Notes under the pieces: generated by a model | What the model was told of the DNA's origin: nothing | The model's input: the letters and a program-made list of their open reading frames with translations, nothing else | Database searches by the model: none | Position numbers and translations under genes: made by a program | Assembly: GCA_020746875.1 (NCBI GenBank) | Contig: JAGTJL010000004.1 | Coordinates: 744,001-808,000 of the forward strand | Origin: Rhexocercosporidium sp. MPI-PUGE-AT-0058 | Lineage: Eukaryota > Ascomycota > Leotiomycetes > Helotiales | Direction: 5' to 3' | DNA: 64,000 bases | In this document: in pieces, positions 1 to 10,900 of the stretch | Position numbering within the stretch: position 1 is the first letter of the stretch | How the letters are laid out: each line of letters starts with the position of its first letter

Positions 1-706
1 CCGAAGGCTGGCAATGTCGTTTTCGGAATTTTACTGTAAATCGATATTTGATGGACTCTAGGTTTATGGAAGAATGAATGCCCTCATTGAAGCGATTGGT
101 AGTAGTTCTTGACTACTGAGAGATTAACTTTGCGTGCCCATGATGTGATGCTTCTAAGGGCATTGATGTTAAAAGCTTAGCACATGACTCGATGAGGACT
201 TCCTCAAGGAGGTGTTGAGGCAGCCCACGAGTAGACGCCCTTTGTTTGCTATTACATCTTACTTCGATGCCGGATTTTTACTAGCTTTCTGCATGAGCAT
301 GTTCGCTTAGCAAACAATACAGTACAGTACTTTCAAATATAGTGAGCTTGAAAGTTTGCCGGCAAATCTAGCGAATAATTAATTGAAGGACCGCAACTGT
401 TCCGCAAGTCCAGCTACTGCCTGTTTGACCTTGTACATCACGTGTGATTGCTCTCCCCACCTGCCGAATCCAGCCTGCTTCGCTTACGTTTCTAGCTTCC
501 CAGTTCAACGACATTCTTTCCTAAGGACCTACCTAGGTATCCCATCATCCTTACCGATATTTTCAAAATTATCTAATCAGGAGCATCTGTCCAATCAAAA
601 TTATTTGCAGTAGGTTCGGTGTGGAATAGTAAGGACCCTTGGCGCGGGCGTGATTTGGAGCCCCTCCGATAGTGACCTCCTTCTAGGCAACAAACTTACC
701 CTCGCA
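1..706. other. Left-edge intergenic region, no gene seen
   Basis: No open frame here has an ATG start and protein-like composition. The last part is presumably the promoter and 5' leader of the F-box-like gene that starts at 707. No RNA gene or repeat was recognised. Confidence 0.5.
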
Positions 707-1567
707 ATGGACGCTCTCATTCCAATTTTCCGGAGGAGTCGAGTATCTTCGAAATCGAGAGAGCACATTCCAATGTATGACATGGGGTCAACCGTTCACC
801 TCGGGCCCAAGCTATTTCGATTGCCTCTCGAAATCCGCCTCGAGATCTTCGCATACCTTTTCTCTGATACACGTCAACAATCAACCGCCGCCAAAGCCGA
901 AAAATACATGGTCCCATTTAGTCACATCTCTAGCGGTCTCATTTTCACCAATCATCAGCTTCTTGCAGAGACAATCAACTACATCTACGCCATCCCGCGT
1001 ATCACATTCCCGCGACCCGAGCTTTGCTCTTCGATCCTCACCATTTGTCAACCGCTCTTGAACCGTCTCTCGAGCTTGGAGATAACGCTTAAAGCTTACG
1101 AAACACATCTGCTGAATCCAATATGGAATCTCATCCTTGCAGCTCAAGCACCGCTAACTGACTTGACACTGCATCTCGTCCCAACATACCCCGGCCAGAT
1201 GATCTTCCCAGTCCCGAGTTACGTCATTCTGCGCGAGAAGTATCAATTAAGACCTCAATTCGAAGGTGGCGTACGACCTTGGGCTCCACCATGCTTCCAT
1301 GATCATTCATTCTTCGGATTCCATTCGAACAATTTTGGTACCGGTCCTGATATGGCGTTGTCTCAATCGCCGCTAGGGAGAATACCAGGCCTACGACATC
1401 TAACAGTTTCTGGACAGCCGGAATTTTCCCAGAACTTTGAGTTGGCGATTCTGAAGTTGCATGTCGGGATGAGGAGTATGGCCTTGAGTCAAGGCAAGGA
1501 GGTAGAGATGGCGGAGTTCTGCGGCGTGAGGAACGGCTGCTTTTATTTCGAAGCGTGGATTTCTTGA
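707..1567 (+). CDS. F-box-like / leucine-rich hypothetical protein
   Basis: Single-exon gene of 286 residues if the ATG at 707 is used; the frame is open further upstream but only from a GTG, which a fungal gene would not use. A second ATG at 774 lies just before the recognisable part. Residues about 40-55 read FRLPLEIRLEIFAYLF, the LPxEIRxxIF signature of fungal F-box-like domains that bind Skp1 in SCF ubiquitin ligases or serve as orphan adaptors. The rest has scattered leucine-rich stretches and no catalytic motif. Such genes are abundant and fast evolving in Pezizomycotina, so no substrate can be inferred. Neighbours are unrelated. Confidence 0.7.
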   Translation: MDALIPIFRRSRVSSKSREHIPMYDMGSTVHLGPKLFRLPLEIRLEIFAYLFSDTRQQSTAAKAEKYMVPFSHISSGLIFTNHQLLAETINYIYAIPRITFPRPELCSSILTICQPLLNRLSSLEITLKAYETHLLNPIWNLILAAQAPLTDLTLHLVPTYPGQMIFPVPSYVILREKYQLRPQFEGGVRPWAPPCFHDHSFFGFHSNNFGTGPDMALSQSPLGRIPGLRHLTVSGQPEFSQNFELAILKLHVGMRSMALSQGKEVEMAEFCGVRNGCFYFEAWIS

Positions 1568-2816
1568 TTCTGGGAGAGCACCTCAACAGTAAGGGTTCCT
1601 AGATATGGAGAATGTAACACTAAACGATGTCTCCATTTCTCAAGTGTTGCCCTCAACTAGGACTTGAAAAAGCGACGATAAATGCTATTACATAATTCGA
1701 AGAACAATTCCTTACAAGGGAAAAGAGAAGAAACAAGGGGAAAAAAGAAGGGGTGGCATCCAACTTTCAACTTCTACACAATAACCCTGGTGGAGGCTAT
1801 GGGTTGGCTACCAAACCGCTTAGTAGCATCAGACAAATTTAGGACATGCAAGAGCCTAAAGTCCCATACCAAAGGGACTACGTGATGGTGTACTCCACGG
1901 TGCGGCCGTTATTGAGCATTGGGTGCCGGGAACATGGAGGTGTTAGTCCTCAAATCTCGATTTCGCGGGATTCAGGATAGGCATACCTGAGCTCCACCGC
2001 TGAGTCACACCGTGTCGCTTAAAAGAAAACACACATTATCGTCATACATCTTATTTGGTTATTTGGTCAGGGATGATTTTGTGCGTGTGGTGAATCTCTT
2101 GCATGCCAAGGTTTAACCGAGTTAACATCGGTGCTTTGGTTGAATCTCCTTCACACCTCTACAAGGAGTGATTTAATCTGGTTGGCTTTGGAGATCATAA
2201 AGTGCATTTATGCTGCATTGTAATAATATCTTATGCCGACTGGCTCGATTGAGGTATGTCCAGCCCCAAATCGAAATGTAACCCAGGTCTTCACATGTGC
2301 TCTAAGTAAATCGGGAACCCAAAGGGCAGCCGTTGAAGCATATGATCAGAGTAAATAGGCTTGAGTTTTTCGACTACACAGACTTTCTAGTCTCAAATTA
2401 TAATCGGCTCAAACCGGGTATTAGTAGTTGCTCGGAGGTTGAACTCATTAACTGTACATTTAACCAACTCTTGAAACCAACATTACCTCCCAAGCCTATA
2501 ACAGCAAGGCAATGTAAAAGCACCGGGTGCCAAGCCTCAAATATTGTTTCTGGAGTTCTTGGACTCGGGGTCGTAACTACGTCGACAGCCCTAATGTACC
2601 TGTGCTTCCGATGCTTGACTGCATTTCACGTAGGCCTCGGGGCGGGTTTCAGACGTCAGGGTATGAAAAGAGGTGAATGCATATGTTCACTTCTTGATCC
2701 TGCGGCAGGCCTCCGCCGTAAACCTACCCCTATCAACCTCCAAAATCCTGCTCTTTTCAACTGCGACATCGTGCAACTTCAGATCACAAATCTACGAGGA
2801 CACCAGCCAAAGTATC
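1568..2816. other. Intergenic region, no supported gene
   Basis: Several frames are open for 60-180 codons, the longest at 2333-2875 on the plus strand, but it begins with a non-ATG codon, has low-information composition and overlaps the start of the next locus in another frame. I see no recognisable domain, repeat or RNA gene. Confidence 0.45.
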
Positions 2817-4025
2817 ATGGCAGTCGAAGATCACTGCGAGACGATCGAGAAGAGCATGGGAGAGAAGACCAGTGAAGATCCAGAACGCTCCCCGGTACTT
2901 GCAACTTCTGTCTCACCCTCCCACCTTGCTAATCACCTCATTTCTAGAAACGACCCAAACTGGACGATGGCATAGCACACGATGCTAAGAGTGTTGATGG
3001 CAGCTCCTAAACCTGCGAACCTGATGTTCAAGTTCCGCATGAGAAACCCAAGCCATGCGAGCGATATGTCTCCAAATCAATAGAGACCAGACTCGCTTAG
3101 GTTGATATTGAGGATTTAGTCAATACAGCGGGCTTGGTTGAGGAATTGCAGAAGCATTTGGACGCCGTCAGACTCGAAACCGAGGCAGCTGATCGCAAAA
3201 TAGCATCCCTTAAATTCGAAGCTGAAGTCAACAGCACGGAATATATCAGCAACATAGCTGCTTCCGAGGAGCAGATACGTGAGGAAGAAGAAGCTGGGAA
3301 GAACATGGTTGTGTTGAAGAAGAAAGAATGTGATGTTGATACTCTCATCAGAGAGCAGATCGTGGGTGAAGATGGAATTCTGCGTGATGGAGAGGAGAAG
3401 CGCCGACATCCTGTTCATGTTAAGGACGCCTTGGAGATCATCCGACGTGTCTGCAAGAACATCAGATATGTCGAAGTGTATATTCCGGAAAGCAACGAAG
3501 ATTTTGAATTCGAGGAGTACAGAGGGCCTAAAGATTGGGACACAGCCGTTATTGAATTGGAGCTGCGCCTGAAACTTGGATATGAAACATCCGTAAGTAC
3601 TCTCGCCATATATAAAAGCAGTCTGCTGATACCGGTATCAGTATGAGTATCTTTTCGGCACCGTTCGCGACGCATTATCTAAGTCTAAGGATCGTGTCTC
3701 CCTCTTGATCTGAGCCCATCCGTTGTATAGTAGCAACCTCAAGCTCGTCAGAGATAAAATTGAGCAGGAGGCAATTGACTACTTCGACCGACGTTTGACT
3801 CAGGAGGTGCACCGATTTACATCCAAGATCTTGGATCGAGATCAGTCCAAGGTCCTTCGCATTGGCGACTCGCACATTGCTCCACGGCAATCAAAAACCC
3901 TCGACTTCGGCCCTTGGAATCGCGAAGAAATATATGAGTTGGCACAGCAGACTTGGGAGCAGATTCGTGGTGCTGATGCACGCCAGAGTTTTGGAGCGAA
4001 GGAGATAGAGTTGGAGACCACATAA
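2817..4025 (+). pseudogene. Broken member of the FFDR/IGG paralogous family
   Basis: Reconstructed exons are 2817-2894, 2948-3592 and 3642-4025, joined in one frame by normal introns (donors gtactt and gtaagt, acceptors ctag and cag). Within that frame sit three stops: TAA at 3008-3010, TAG at 3098-3100, and TGA near 3709-3711. Coding-like sequence continues across all three. The product would be about 366 residues: a Lys/Arg-rich N-terminus (KRPKLDD), a central Glu-rich coiled coil, and a C-terminal domain with AHPLY, AIDYFDRRLTQEV and VLRIGDSH. That domain is also found at 41.6, 44.4 and 60.1 kb in this window. The third stop replaces the residue just before AHP, where the 60 kb copy has Lys. 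Function unknown. A partial protein from an internal ATG cannot be excluded. Confidence 0.7.
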
Positions 4026-4082
4026 GCTCTTGATTCGCATGTTTTGAATGATTTGTATGGGGCATGTTTGGACGATGGTTTT

Positions 4083-4109
4083 CAAAAAAAAAAAAAATTT
4101 AAAAAAAAA
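4083..4109. repeat. A-rich homopolymer tract
   Basis: Two A runs of about 13 and 9 bases separated by TTT, just downstream of the pseudogene and in the short 3' gap before the convergent GUF1 gene. It is a simple low-complexity tract. It could be a decayed poly(A) remnant, but no target-site duplication was seen. Confidence 0.6.
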
Positions 4110-4312
4110 TGGAAGATCATTGGTGAAGGTGTTGAGATTTTGATGGCAAATGCCGCTACGCATTTCGCGAGTGTAACTAGACAAATCCTGGGAAAGTCTG
4201 TACAAGTAATATAAAAAGAACCTATACACGTCCATCACCAGCGTAAATCGTGCCATCTCTCAATTTCAACATGTAAATTATACAAAAAATGTACACAAAT
4301 ATTGTTCTTGCA

Positions 4313-6304
4313 CTACTTCGCCAAGAACTTCTGGAAAGCTTTGTGATCAATCGTGATATTCCCGACCGCCTTCAACTTCTTCCTCCCCTCCTTCTGCTTA
4401 TCCAGCAACTTCCTCTTGCGGCCAATATCCGCAGCGTGCAGTTTCTGAAGCACATCTTTCCGGAACGGTTTGATGGTTTCTCTAGCCACGATCCTCCTTC
4501 CGGAGGTGGCTTGGATGATGACCTCAAACATCTGCCTGTCAACATGCTCTTTGAACTTCTTGACCCAGAGCCGTCCGAGTCTCTCAACTTGGCTGCTGTG
4601 CACCACGCGAGCCACGGCATCGACGGGTTCCTTGTTCACGAGGAGTTGCATTTTGACAATGGTGCTGCGTCGAAACCCGGCGTCTTCGTAGTCGAGACTG
4701 GCGTAACCTTTTGTGCCACCTTTGAGCTTGCCGAAAAAGTCGTCGACGAGCTGGGAGAGTGGTAGGTCGTATTTGAGAATGACCTGCGTGGCGGTGAAGA
4801 AGTTGAGTTCTTTCTGCACGCCGCGGTTGGCTTCGCAGAGCTCGATTACTTTGCCTAGGTATTCTTCTGGGAGAGTAATCGTTGCTGAGACGTATGGCTC
4901 CTGCAATTCTGCAATCTTGTCTTTCATCGAATCTGTCTCGGGAAAGTTTGTAGGAGATTGAATAATCTCTTCCCGTCCGTCGGCCCAGATGACTTTGAAA
5001 GGCACAGTAGGTGGTGTAATGATGATACTGGCTCCGTGTTCTTGACGCAAGCGGTCCTCGAAAACAGAGCAGTGAAGCGTGCCCAAGAACCCCAACCTCC
5101 AGCCAGCACCCAATGCTTCCGAGGACTCTTTTTGAAGAGTGACACTCCTGTCATTCAAAACTATCTGGTTGATCGAGTCCTCCAAATGCCCAAAATCACT
5201 CTGATCGACTGGGAAAGCTGAGACAAAAACCATAGACTTCGGTTCCTCAAATCCTGGATATGGCTCAACGAGATGCTCTGAGCCAACACTGGTGAAGGTG
5301 TCTCCGCTCAAAGCCTCCTGACTCTTCTTCATGCCAGGATTGAAGTAGATATACCCCACCTGGCCAGCACGTATAACGTTCTGAGGCGTCTGATCGGGAT
5401 ACATGATCCCCACCTCACCAACGAAATACTTCAAACCAGTAGCAAACGACACTACTTGATCACCAGCCTTAATCTGCCCATCAAATATCCTTACAAGCAG
5501 AATAACGCCCTTGTAATTGTCGTACCACGAATCCACCAGCAGCAGTCTCAAAGGCTTCTTGTGATCACCCACCGGGCAAGGGACCTGTCTAATAACATTT
5601 GGTAGAATATTCTCCACATTCAACCCCGTCTTCGCAGAAACCAGGACCGCATTCTCAGGCTTCAACTCGAACGCCGTCTCCATCTGCTCCAACGCTCTGG
5701 GGGAGTCTGCAGAAGGTAAATCCACCTTATTGATAACCGGTACCAGAATCAGACCCTGCGAGAAAGCCAGGTAGAAATTAGCCACCGTCTGGGCCTGCAC
5801 ACCCTGGCTAGCATCAACAAGCAAGAGTGCTCCTCCACAACTCGCATACGATCTCGAGACTTCAGCTCTGAAATCCACATGGCCAGGCGTATCCACCAAA
5901 TGCAGCAGGTAGTCCTCCCCCGCGTGCTTATACAGCATACTACAAGTCTGCGCCTTGACTGTAATGCCCCTCTCCCTCTCCACATCCAACTTATCCAGAA
6001 TCTGCTTGTTGCCACCAGGTTCGATCGTCCCAGTGAGTTCCAGCAAACGGTCGCTCAGCGTACTCTTCCCATGATCGACATGTGCCACAATACAGAAATT
6101 GCGGAAGCGGGATATGGGAATGGCTTGGATGCGGCGCTCGAGGTCTGAAATCGGCTTGGAGGGTTGCGCGCATCGTGCTATTGAAGTGCTGAAGCCTCGC
6201 TGGGTGGCAGCAGCAGCAGTAGTGGCGTGTGTGAGGAATTGGGAGGCATAGTGTGTTCGCAGCGAGCTAGGGAGCCGGAGGAGTTGCAATGGACATCGCT
6301 GCAT
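4313..6304 (-). CDS. GUF1: Mitochondrial translation factor GUF1 (elongation factor 4 / LepA)
   Basis: Intronless gene for 663 residues, the usual length for fungal GUF1. This ribosome-dependent GTPase back-translocates stalled ribosomes and supports mitochondrial protein synthesis under stress, acting on the matrix side of the inner membrane. The first 45 residues are Arg/Ser/Ala-rich with no acidic residue, like a mitochondrial presequence. The GTPase motifs are in order: AHVDHGKST at 74-82, the ERGIT switch I region at 111-115, DTPGH at 138-142 and NKVD at 192-195. The LepA-specific C-terminus, rich in Lys/Arg ([16 protein letters not shown]), is complete and no motif is missing. It is divergently arranged with MAD2, with 242 bases between start codons. 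The start is the only ATG that keeps the presequence. Confidence 0.96.
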   Translation of the reverse strand: MQRCPLQLLRLPSSLRTHYASQFLTHATTAAAATQRGFSTSIARCAQPSKPISDLERRIQAIPISRFRNFCIVAHVDHGKSTLSDRLLELTGTIEPGGNKQILDKLDVERERGITVKAQTCSMLYKHAGEDYLLHLVDTPGHVDFRAEVSRSYASCGGALLLVDASQGVQAQTVANFYLAFSQGLILVPVINKVDLPSADSPRALEQMETAFELKPENAVLVSAKTGLNVENILPNVIRQVPCPVGDHKKPLRLLLVDSWYDNYKGVILLVRIFDGQIKAGDQVVSFATGLKYFVGEVGIMYPDQTPQNVIRAGQVGYIYFNPGMKKSQEALSGDTFTSVGSEHLVEPYPGFEEPKSMVFVSAFPVDQSDFGHLEDSINQIVLNDRSVTLQKESSEALGAGWRLGFLGTLHCSVFEDRLRQEHGASIIITPPTVPFKVIWADGREEIIQSPTNFPETDSMKDKIAELQEPYVSATITLPEEYLGKVIELCEANRGVQKELNFFTATQVILKYDLPLSQLVDDFFGKLKGGTKGYASLDYEDAGFRRSTIVKMQLLVNKEPVDAVARVVHSSQVERLGRLWVKKFKEHVDRQMFEVIIQATSGRRIVARETIKPFRKDVLQKLHAADIGRKRKLLDKQKEGRKKLKAVGNITIDHKAFQKFLAK

Positions 6305-6546
6305 TGGCGTGTTAGTGAGGGCTGAAAGTCGAGAAGTTCAAATTGGTACCGAATTGAAGCTTCGAAATTATTTTTGGTGAGACCATCCATCTCGAGCTTC
6401 GTCCTGCAGGGGTGCGGAACTTCCCGATCCCGGTCACTGCAGCAACCCCCGTTTTTTTTATTGACACTGGGAATGCCGAACGAACTTCAAATCGCAGTCC
6501 GTAACGTTCAGGCAAGCAATCCCACAGCATAGCTAGCACAAGCAAG
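6305..6546. promoter_or_regulatory. Shared divergent promoter region GUF1-MAD2
   Basis: Only 242 bases separate the ATG codons of the two divergent genes, so both 5' leaders and core promoters must lie here. I see no clear TATA box; a T-rich run (gtttttttta) lies near 6450. The arrangement suggests, but does not show, shared regulation. Confidence 0.45.
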
Positions 6547-7627
6547 ATGTCGGGCGAAAAAGAGAAAGATAAGGCGAAGACGCATAAGCTCTCTTTGAAA
6601 GGTACGTTTGGTTCTGCGCCAAATTGGAGCTCTTTCTAACAGTCGCAGGATCATCCAAACTGGTTGCGGAATTCGTAAGTGGCAGATTCAAGCAGATGCA
6701 GGAAAGAGTTATACTGATAACAAGTAGTTCCAATACTCCATAAACACAATCCTGTAAGAGGAGCCCCTTTCAAACCTCGGAATACAGTGTACTGATCCTT
6801 CAACAGCTTCCAAAGAGGTGTCTACCCCGCCGAAGACTTCACCGCGTTCGTCATGCCCCTCTTCCCTCACCCAACACACACTCTAACAGCGTTCGCAGAG
6901 TCAAGAAATATGGCCTCACGATGCTTGTATCCTCAGATGACCAAGTGAAAGCTTATATCAAGAAGATCATGGGTCAGCTAGACAAGTGGATGGTGGGCGG
7001 CAAGATCTCGAAGCTGGTGGTTGTTATCACGAGTAAAGATACCGGAGAGCACGTTGAGCGGTGGCAGTTTGATGTGCGTTTCTCTATTCCCCCGCTCCTT
7101 CCTTCTGGGAGATCCGGGTAGATGAGCTATAGAATCCTAGTCGGAATCCGGTATGCTAATGCTGGAGTTTGCAGGTCCAAATATTCAACAAATCCTCCTC
7201 GAAGAAATCCTCTAAAAAGGCAGCTGACAAAGAGAACGCCGCTCCAGAGTACGTCTTCTCACCTCTCCCCACCTCTCCCCTTCCTCCCCACCCCTCCATA
7301 TCATGCCTATCACTCATAACTAACCATCTTTGCCCTCCTAGATCCTCCTCCCCGGCCCCCCCGCCCGAAAAAACCGAGGCCGAGATCCAATCCGAGATCC
7401 AATCGATCTTCCGACAGATCACAGCTTCAGTGACCTTCCTCCCGCAACTGGACGGCGAATGCACGTTCAACGTGCTGGTGTATGCGGATGCCGATAGCGA
7501 GGTGCCGATGGAGTGGGGTGACAGCGATGCGAAGGAGATTCGGAATGGGGAGAAGGTGCAGCTAAGGAGCTTTAGTACGAGCAATCATAAGGTGGACACG
7601 TTGGTTAGTTATAGGGTTGGAGATTAA
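6547..7627 (+). CDS. MAD2: Mitotic spindle checkpoint protein MAD2 (HORMA domain)
   Basis: Seven exons: 6547-6601, 6649-6674, 6728-6753, 6807-6845, 6899-7073, 7175-7248, 7342-7627, giving 226 residues. All junctions keep frame, and the joined protein follows MAD2 through its whole length: an EFF..SIN.ILFQRGVYP segment, KKYGLTMLV, ERWQFDV, RQITASVTFLP and the C-terminal safety-belt end HKVDTLVSYRV. MAD2 binds unattached kinetochores through Mad1 and sequesters Cdc20 to hold the anaphase-promoting complex. Compared with human MAD2 (205 residues) there is an insertion of about 20 residues, rich in Lys, Ser and Pro, after the WQFD segment (exon 6 and the start of exon 7). Very short internal exons (26, 26 and 39 bases) are notable and easily missed by gene finders. 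Confidence 0.95.
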
Positions 7628-8011
7628 GTCTGGGAAGGGGGGAGACGATGAGGGAGATGTTATGATATGATGTGCGTGGGATTGGGATTGGGGATTGGGA
7701 CGGGTTTCTAATTCTGTCCTTTCTTGTGTTTGTTCTGCGATGGCTGTGTTGATACTACGGTTGGGGAAATATGGCGTCTTTCATCTTCGATGGATGGATG
7801 GAGGGGCGGATGGCTTTAGCTGATAATAAGCACAAATTTCTCCTTTGAACGATAATAAGAGACGATTTGGATATCGATATGCTTGAAAGTGGTCCTGGTA
7901 ATCTATCTACACACTATGTTACAAGTATCGTACATCCAGTACTCACTTTATACAGCTCGCCCCATTGTCATACAATTAAAGCCCTTGCACAACATCCACC
8001 TCTCTCGTCAC
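7628..8011. other. Intergenic, between convergent MAD2 and PPR genes
   Basis: 3' flanks of two convergent genes. It contains GAT/GGAT-rich simple sequence (7790-7812, gatggatggatggag) and no coding signal. Confidence 0.5.
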
Positions 8012-10900
8012 CTACTTCCACTCAAACTCTTTCACCAACCCGGTACGAGTCGCAATACTAACGCTCACCGCCCTCCCATCCATAAACCAGTCCAACTGCT
8101 TTTCTTTATACCCTTCCTCCTGTCTCCACTCCGTATCCCTCTCCAGAGCCTCCGCCAACATGTCTTCAAACGGCTTCACAGGCCTCCACTGCTTAAATAC
8201 CTCCAAGTCAGCGTACAAGATGTCTTTGAGAATTTGGGATTTGTAGTACGGGATTCGGTTGCCGAAGGTCGAGGGACTCCACGGCTCGAGAATCAGAGGG
8301 CGCTCGAGTCGTTTGAGATGCTCTTGGTAGGCTGGTGAAGAGCGGTGTGCTTCGAGTTGCTTTTGGTAAGCTGGTGATGAGCGATGTGCTTCAAATTGCT
8401 CTCTGGTGAACGGTGATTTTAGCCGAATTTGAACAACCTTGGATACAGACTGCTTAGACTCATGGGAGTCGTTGGGATTTTCCTCTGTGGGCTGAGGATC
8501 TTTGGCTTCAGATTGCTCAGACTCGTGAGACGGATGGGGATCTTCCTCAGTGGATTGAGATGCTTTGCTTGCAGACTGCTCGTACTCGTTCAATTTGTCA
8601 GTCTGCTTGGACTCTTGCTCTTTGGTCCGACTCTTATCCTGTGGCTCGATCGGAGAAAAGTTCGCCCAGTCATCAGGTACAGATGCTTCAGATGCACCTG
8701 ACTCAGACACATCAGGCTCAGATACACTGGGCTCAGTCTCATTGGGTTGGGCGAAGCTCTGCTTCATCGCGGCTTTCTCCATACGTGCCTCTTCTCGCCG
8801 CAGGAGCCTCTCGTATTCAATTACCGGAAACATACGCTCCAGATAACGCGAAGGATGATCCTTGATGGTATCGATGCCAATGATCACTGGCCCAAGAAAC
8901 CTCTTAAAGCGGCCCTTATGGGATTTAGGCAGGTCGACAAGATTCGATTCCTTCATGGTCTGGAAAACACGTCGTCTCATGTCAAAGCTCGTAGCGCCTG
9001 ACAGGCAGGCATATCGCCATACCACTTTAGCAACGTTGTAATAGCTTAGTTTCCAAGCCAGGTCAAACATGATTCGGTATGTCTCTTCGTTTGCTAGGAA
9101 CCTCATGCTTTTGGGGAGACTTCGGAGTATTTCGATTGCACCTTTTAAATTGACGGCTTGCTTGCAGTGGTGAAGGACGGTGTGGACACTATACTTATCT
9201 GGCACGATGTGCCGCGAATCCATGAAATGGAGGAATTCCCAACAGCGAGATATCAGCCCGTGGGCTCCGAGCACATGTAATATGTGATTTCCGCTGCTAC
9301 TACTGACCCAATCGCTACCGTATCGGGAGTCCATGTGAGCTATGAAGTCCTTTTGTGTCTGGTTTTGTTCGAGTGACGCTTCGATTTCATGGCTGGCGAG
9401 CTGAGCGGTCGCTTCGAGCATTGTCTGTGGGTGGTTGAGAAGACCTTTCTTCTGCATTGCAGTCAAGATGTGAAGCTTGATTTTCACATCCGAAAAGGCA
9501 ACCATAAAATGGTTCCAGGTCCGCCCGTTTGGCGTTATCCCTCGATTGAGCATCAGGTGGAGGATGAAGTGGAAGTTGTGTATGTCTTCGAACTTGGCGG
9601 CACCAGCCAGCAGGATATTGAAAGTTTCAGGAACCATTTGCAGTTTCAATATTTCCATTTGAACAAAGAGAATCCTGGCATCTTGAATGTGGTTTCCTCT
9701 GACCCAATACTTCATCGCTTCATGACAAGCCTCTCTCGTGATTGATGGTCTGAGACTCGGAGTGTTGAACAGCTCGCGAAGATAGGAGGCGATCACAGCG
9801 TGGCGATCCTCTGTCGACGAATAGCCAAATCGATTGACGTGGTTGGTCAAACTAGAAGTTGTGAGATCTCGGACATAGTCGAGAAATGAGTGTTGATCCC
9901 ATTTCTCGGGTTTCGGTATATCCTCTGGTCGTCGTTGTTGAACTCCTGGTGCACATCGAGGAGGCCCTGATACCATGACATTCCGGATTTTCACTCCACT
10001 ATCGTATATATGCGAGACATTACCAGGCACTTCGGTGCCATCTTGTAAAGCACCAGTCTCAGCAGAAGCGAGACCGTTTTTGAATGGCGTAATCTCAACA
10101 TTCGGGGCAATGCCCAAGATCTCAGCTGCACATTTGCTGATAGCAACGGCGGGTCCAGAGATGACCAAAGTCGAAATTTTCATGGTAACATCATCCCGAC
10201 CCCCCAACTCAATTCGACACCCGTATTTATCCCCAATCTCCGCATAGTAGTCGTCAATTCCACCCAGGAGTTTAACAAGAGCGTCCTCAGGTATCTCGAA
10301 CTTTAGAGCTTTTGACAGCCACTGTCCATGCTCCGGTGTATGCTTAACCAGGGTCGCCAGTACGGTTCGCCAGTCTGGTGTCCAAAGCTGCAGTTCTTCT
10401 CTCTTGACTGCCTGGTAAGCTTTCCTCAAGGAGCTGGCAGATTGCCTCGCGTCATCGCTGATCTCTTGAAGCCCAAGCAGCTTTCGGACCATCTTTTCCG
10501 TGGCCGCAGAGGATGTGGTATCTTTGAGATTGCTCTGCTCTTTCTGCAGAGAAGCAATCCCATCTTCTGTTGCGATATTGGGCGGGCGGCTCTTCGGGGA
10601 CGCATCGTTGGTATTGAGGGCATGCTGGTCGCTTGCAGATGCAGCTTTGGGTCTGTTGAACCGCTTGTCCAGTACGGCTGGATCTTCGCACAGAGTGGCG
10701 GCATGTTTCGGTATCAAGACGGGTTGCTGCTGCACAACGGGCTCTGCATGGGATTCATGTTGAAGAGGTGCTGAAGACGCAGTTGAGTTGTTCCGAATCC
10801 ACGAAGGGTAGAGAAACAATAAAGGTTCCCTGGGAGTCGAGGTCAGCTGTGCAAAGACTGCGACCCTGCTCCGTTTTGCTATGCGACTTCCCAGGGACAT
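8012..10900 (-). CDS. Mitochondrial pentatricopeptide-repeat (PPR) protein
   Basis: Intronless, 962 residues from an ATG at 10900. The first 45 residues (SRIAKRSRVAVFAQL...) are basic and hydroxylated, like a mitochondrial presequence. Residues about 205-280 have a KH-like RNA-binding look (YGCRIELGG ... VISGPAVAISKCAAEILG). Residues about 395-480 contain helical pairs of PPR type (ETFNILLAGAAKFED, TPNGRTWNHFMVAF, TVLHHCKQAVNLKGAIEIL). PPR proteins bind organellar transcripts to promote processing, stability or translation. Residues about 690-840 are a low-complexity Ser/Glu/Gln/Asp region of degenerate repeats, followed by two tandem copies of a motif containing EAHRSSPAYQ. The exact orthologue (for example of yeast Aep or Rmd9 types) could not be assigned. 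The single long frame shows no break. Confidence 0.8.
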   Translation of the reverse strand: MSLGSRIAKRSRVAVFAQLTSTPREPLLFLYPSWIRNNSTASSAPLQHESHAEPVVQQQPVLIPKHAATLCEDPAVLDKRFNRPKAASASDQHALNTNDASPKSRPPNIATEDGIASLQKEQSNLKDTTSSAATEKMVRKLLGLQEISDDARQSASSLRKAYQAVKREELQLWTPDWRTVLATLVKHTPEHGQWLSKALKFEIPEDALVKLLGGIDDYYAEIGDKYGCRIELGGRDDVTMKISTLVISGPAVAISKCAAEILGIAPNVEITPFKNGLASAETGALQDGTEVPGNVSHIYDSGVKIRNVMVSGPPRCAPGVQQRRPEDIPKPEKWDQHSFLDYVRDLTTSSLTNHVNRFGYSSTEDRHAVIASYLRELFNTPSLRPSITREACHEAMKYWVRGNHIQDARILFVQMEILKLQMVPETFNILLAGAAKFEDIHNFHFILHLMLNRGITPNGRTWNHFMVAFSDVKIKLHILTAMQKKGLLNHPQTMLEATAQLASHEIEASLEQNQTQKDFIAHMDSRYGSDWVSSSSGNHILHVLGAHGLISRCWEFLHFMDSRHIVPDKYSVHTVLHHCKQAVNLKGAIEILRSLPKSMRFLANEETYRIMFDLAWKLSYYNVAKVVWRYACLSGATSFDMRRRVFQTMKESNLVDLPKSHKGRFKRFLGPVIIGIDTIKDHPSRYLERMFPVIEYERLLRREEARMEKAAMKQSFAQPNETEPSVSEPDVSESGASEASVPDDWANFSPIEPQDKSRTKEQESKQTDKLNEYEQSASKASQSTEEDPHPSHESEQSEAKDPQPTEENPNDSHESKQSVSKVVQIRLKSPFTREQFEAHRSSPAYQKQLEAHRSSPAYQEHLKRLERPLILEPWSPSTFGNRIPYYKSQILKDILYADLEVFKQWRPVKPFEDMLAEALERDTEWRQEEGYKEKQLDWFMDGRAVSVSIATRTGLVKEFEWK
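8325..8405. repeat. Short direct repeat inside the PPR gene
   Basis: Two imperfect tandem copies of about 36 bases, each containing gctggtga.gagcg.tgtgcttc.a.ttgct, encode the duplicated AHRSSPAYQ motif in the C-terminal part of the PPR protein. The unit is a multiple of three, so frame is kept. Confidence 0.7.

Noticed and set aside
2333..2875. 180-codon plus-strand open frame
   Set aside because: Starts at a non-ATG codon, low-information composition, and overlaps the first exon of the family pseudogene in another frame.
4289..4765. Leucine-rich plus-strand ORF
   Set aside because: Antisense of the GUF1 C-terminus.
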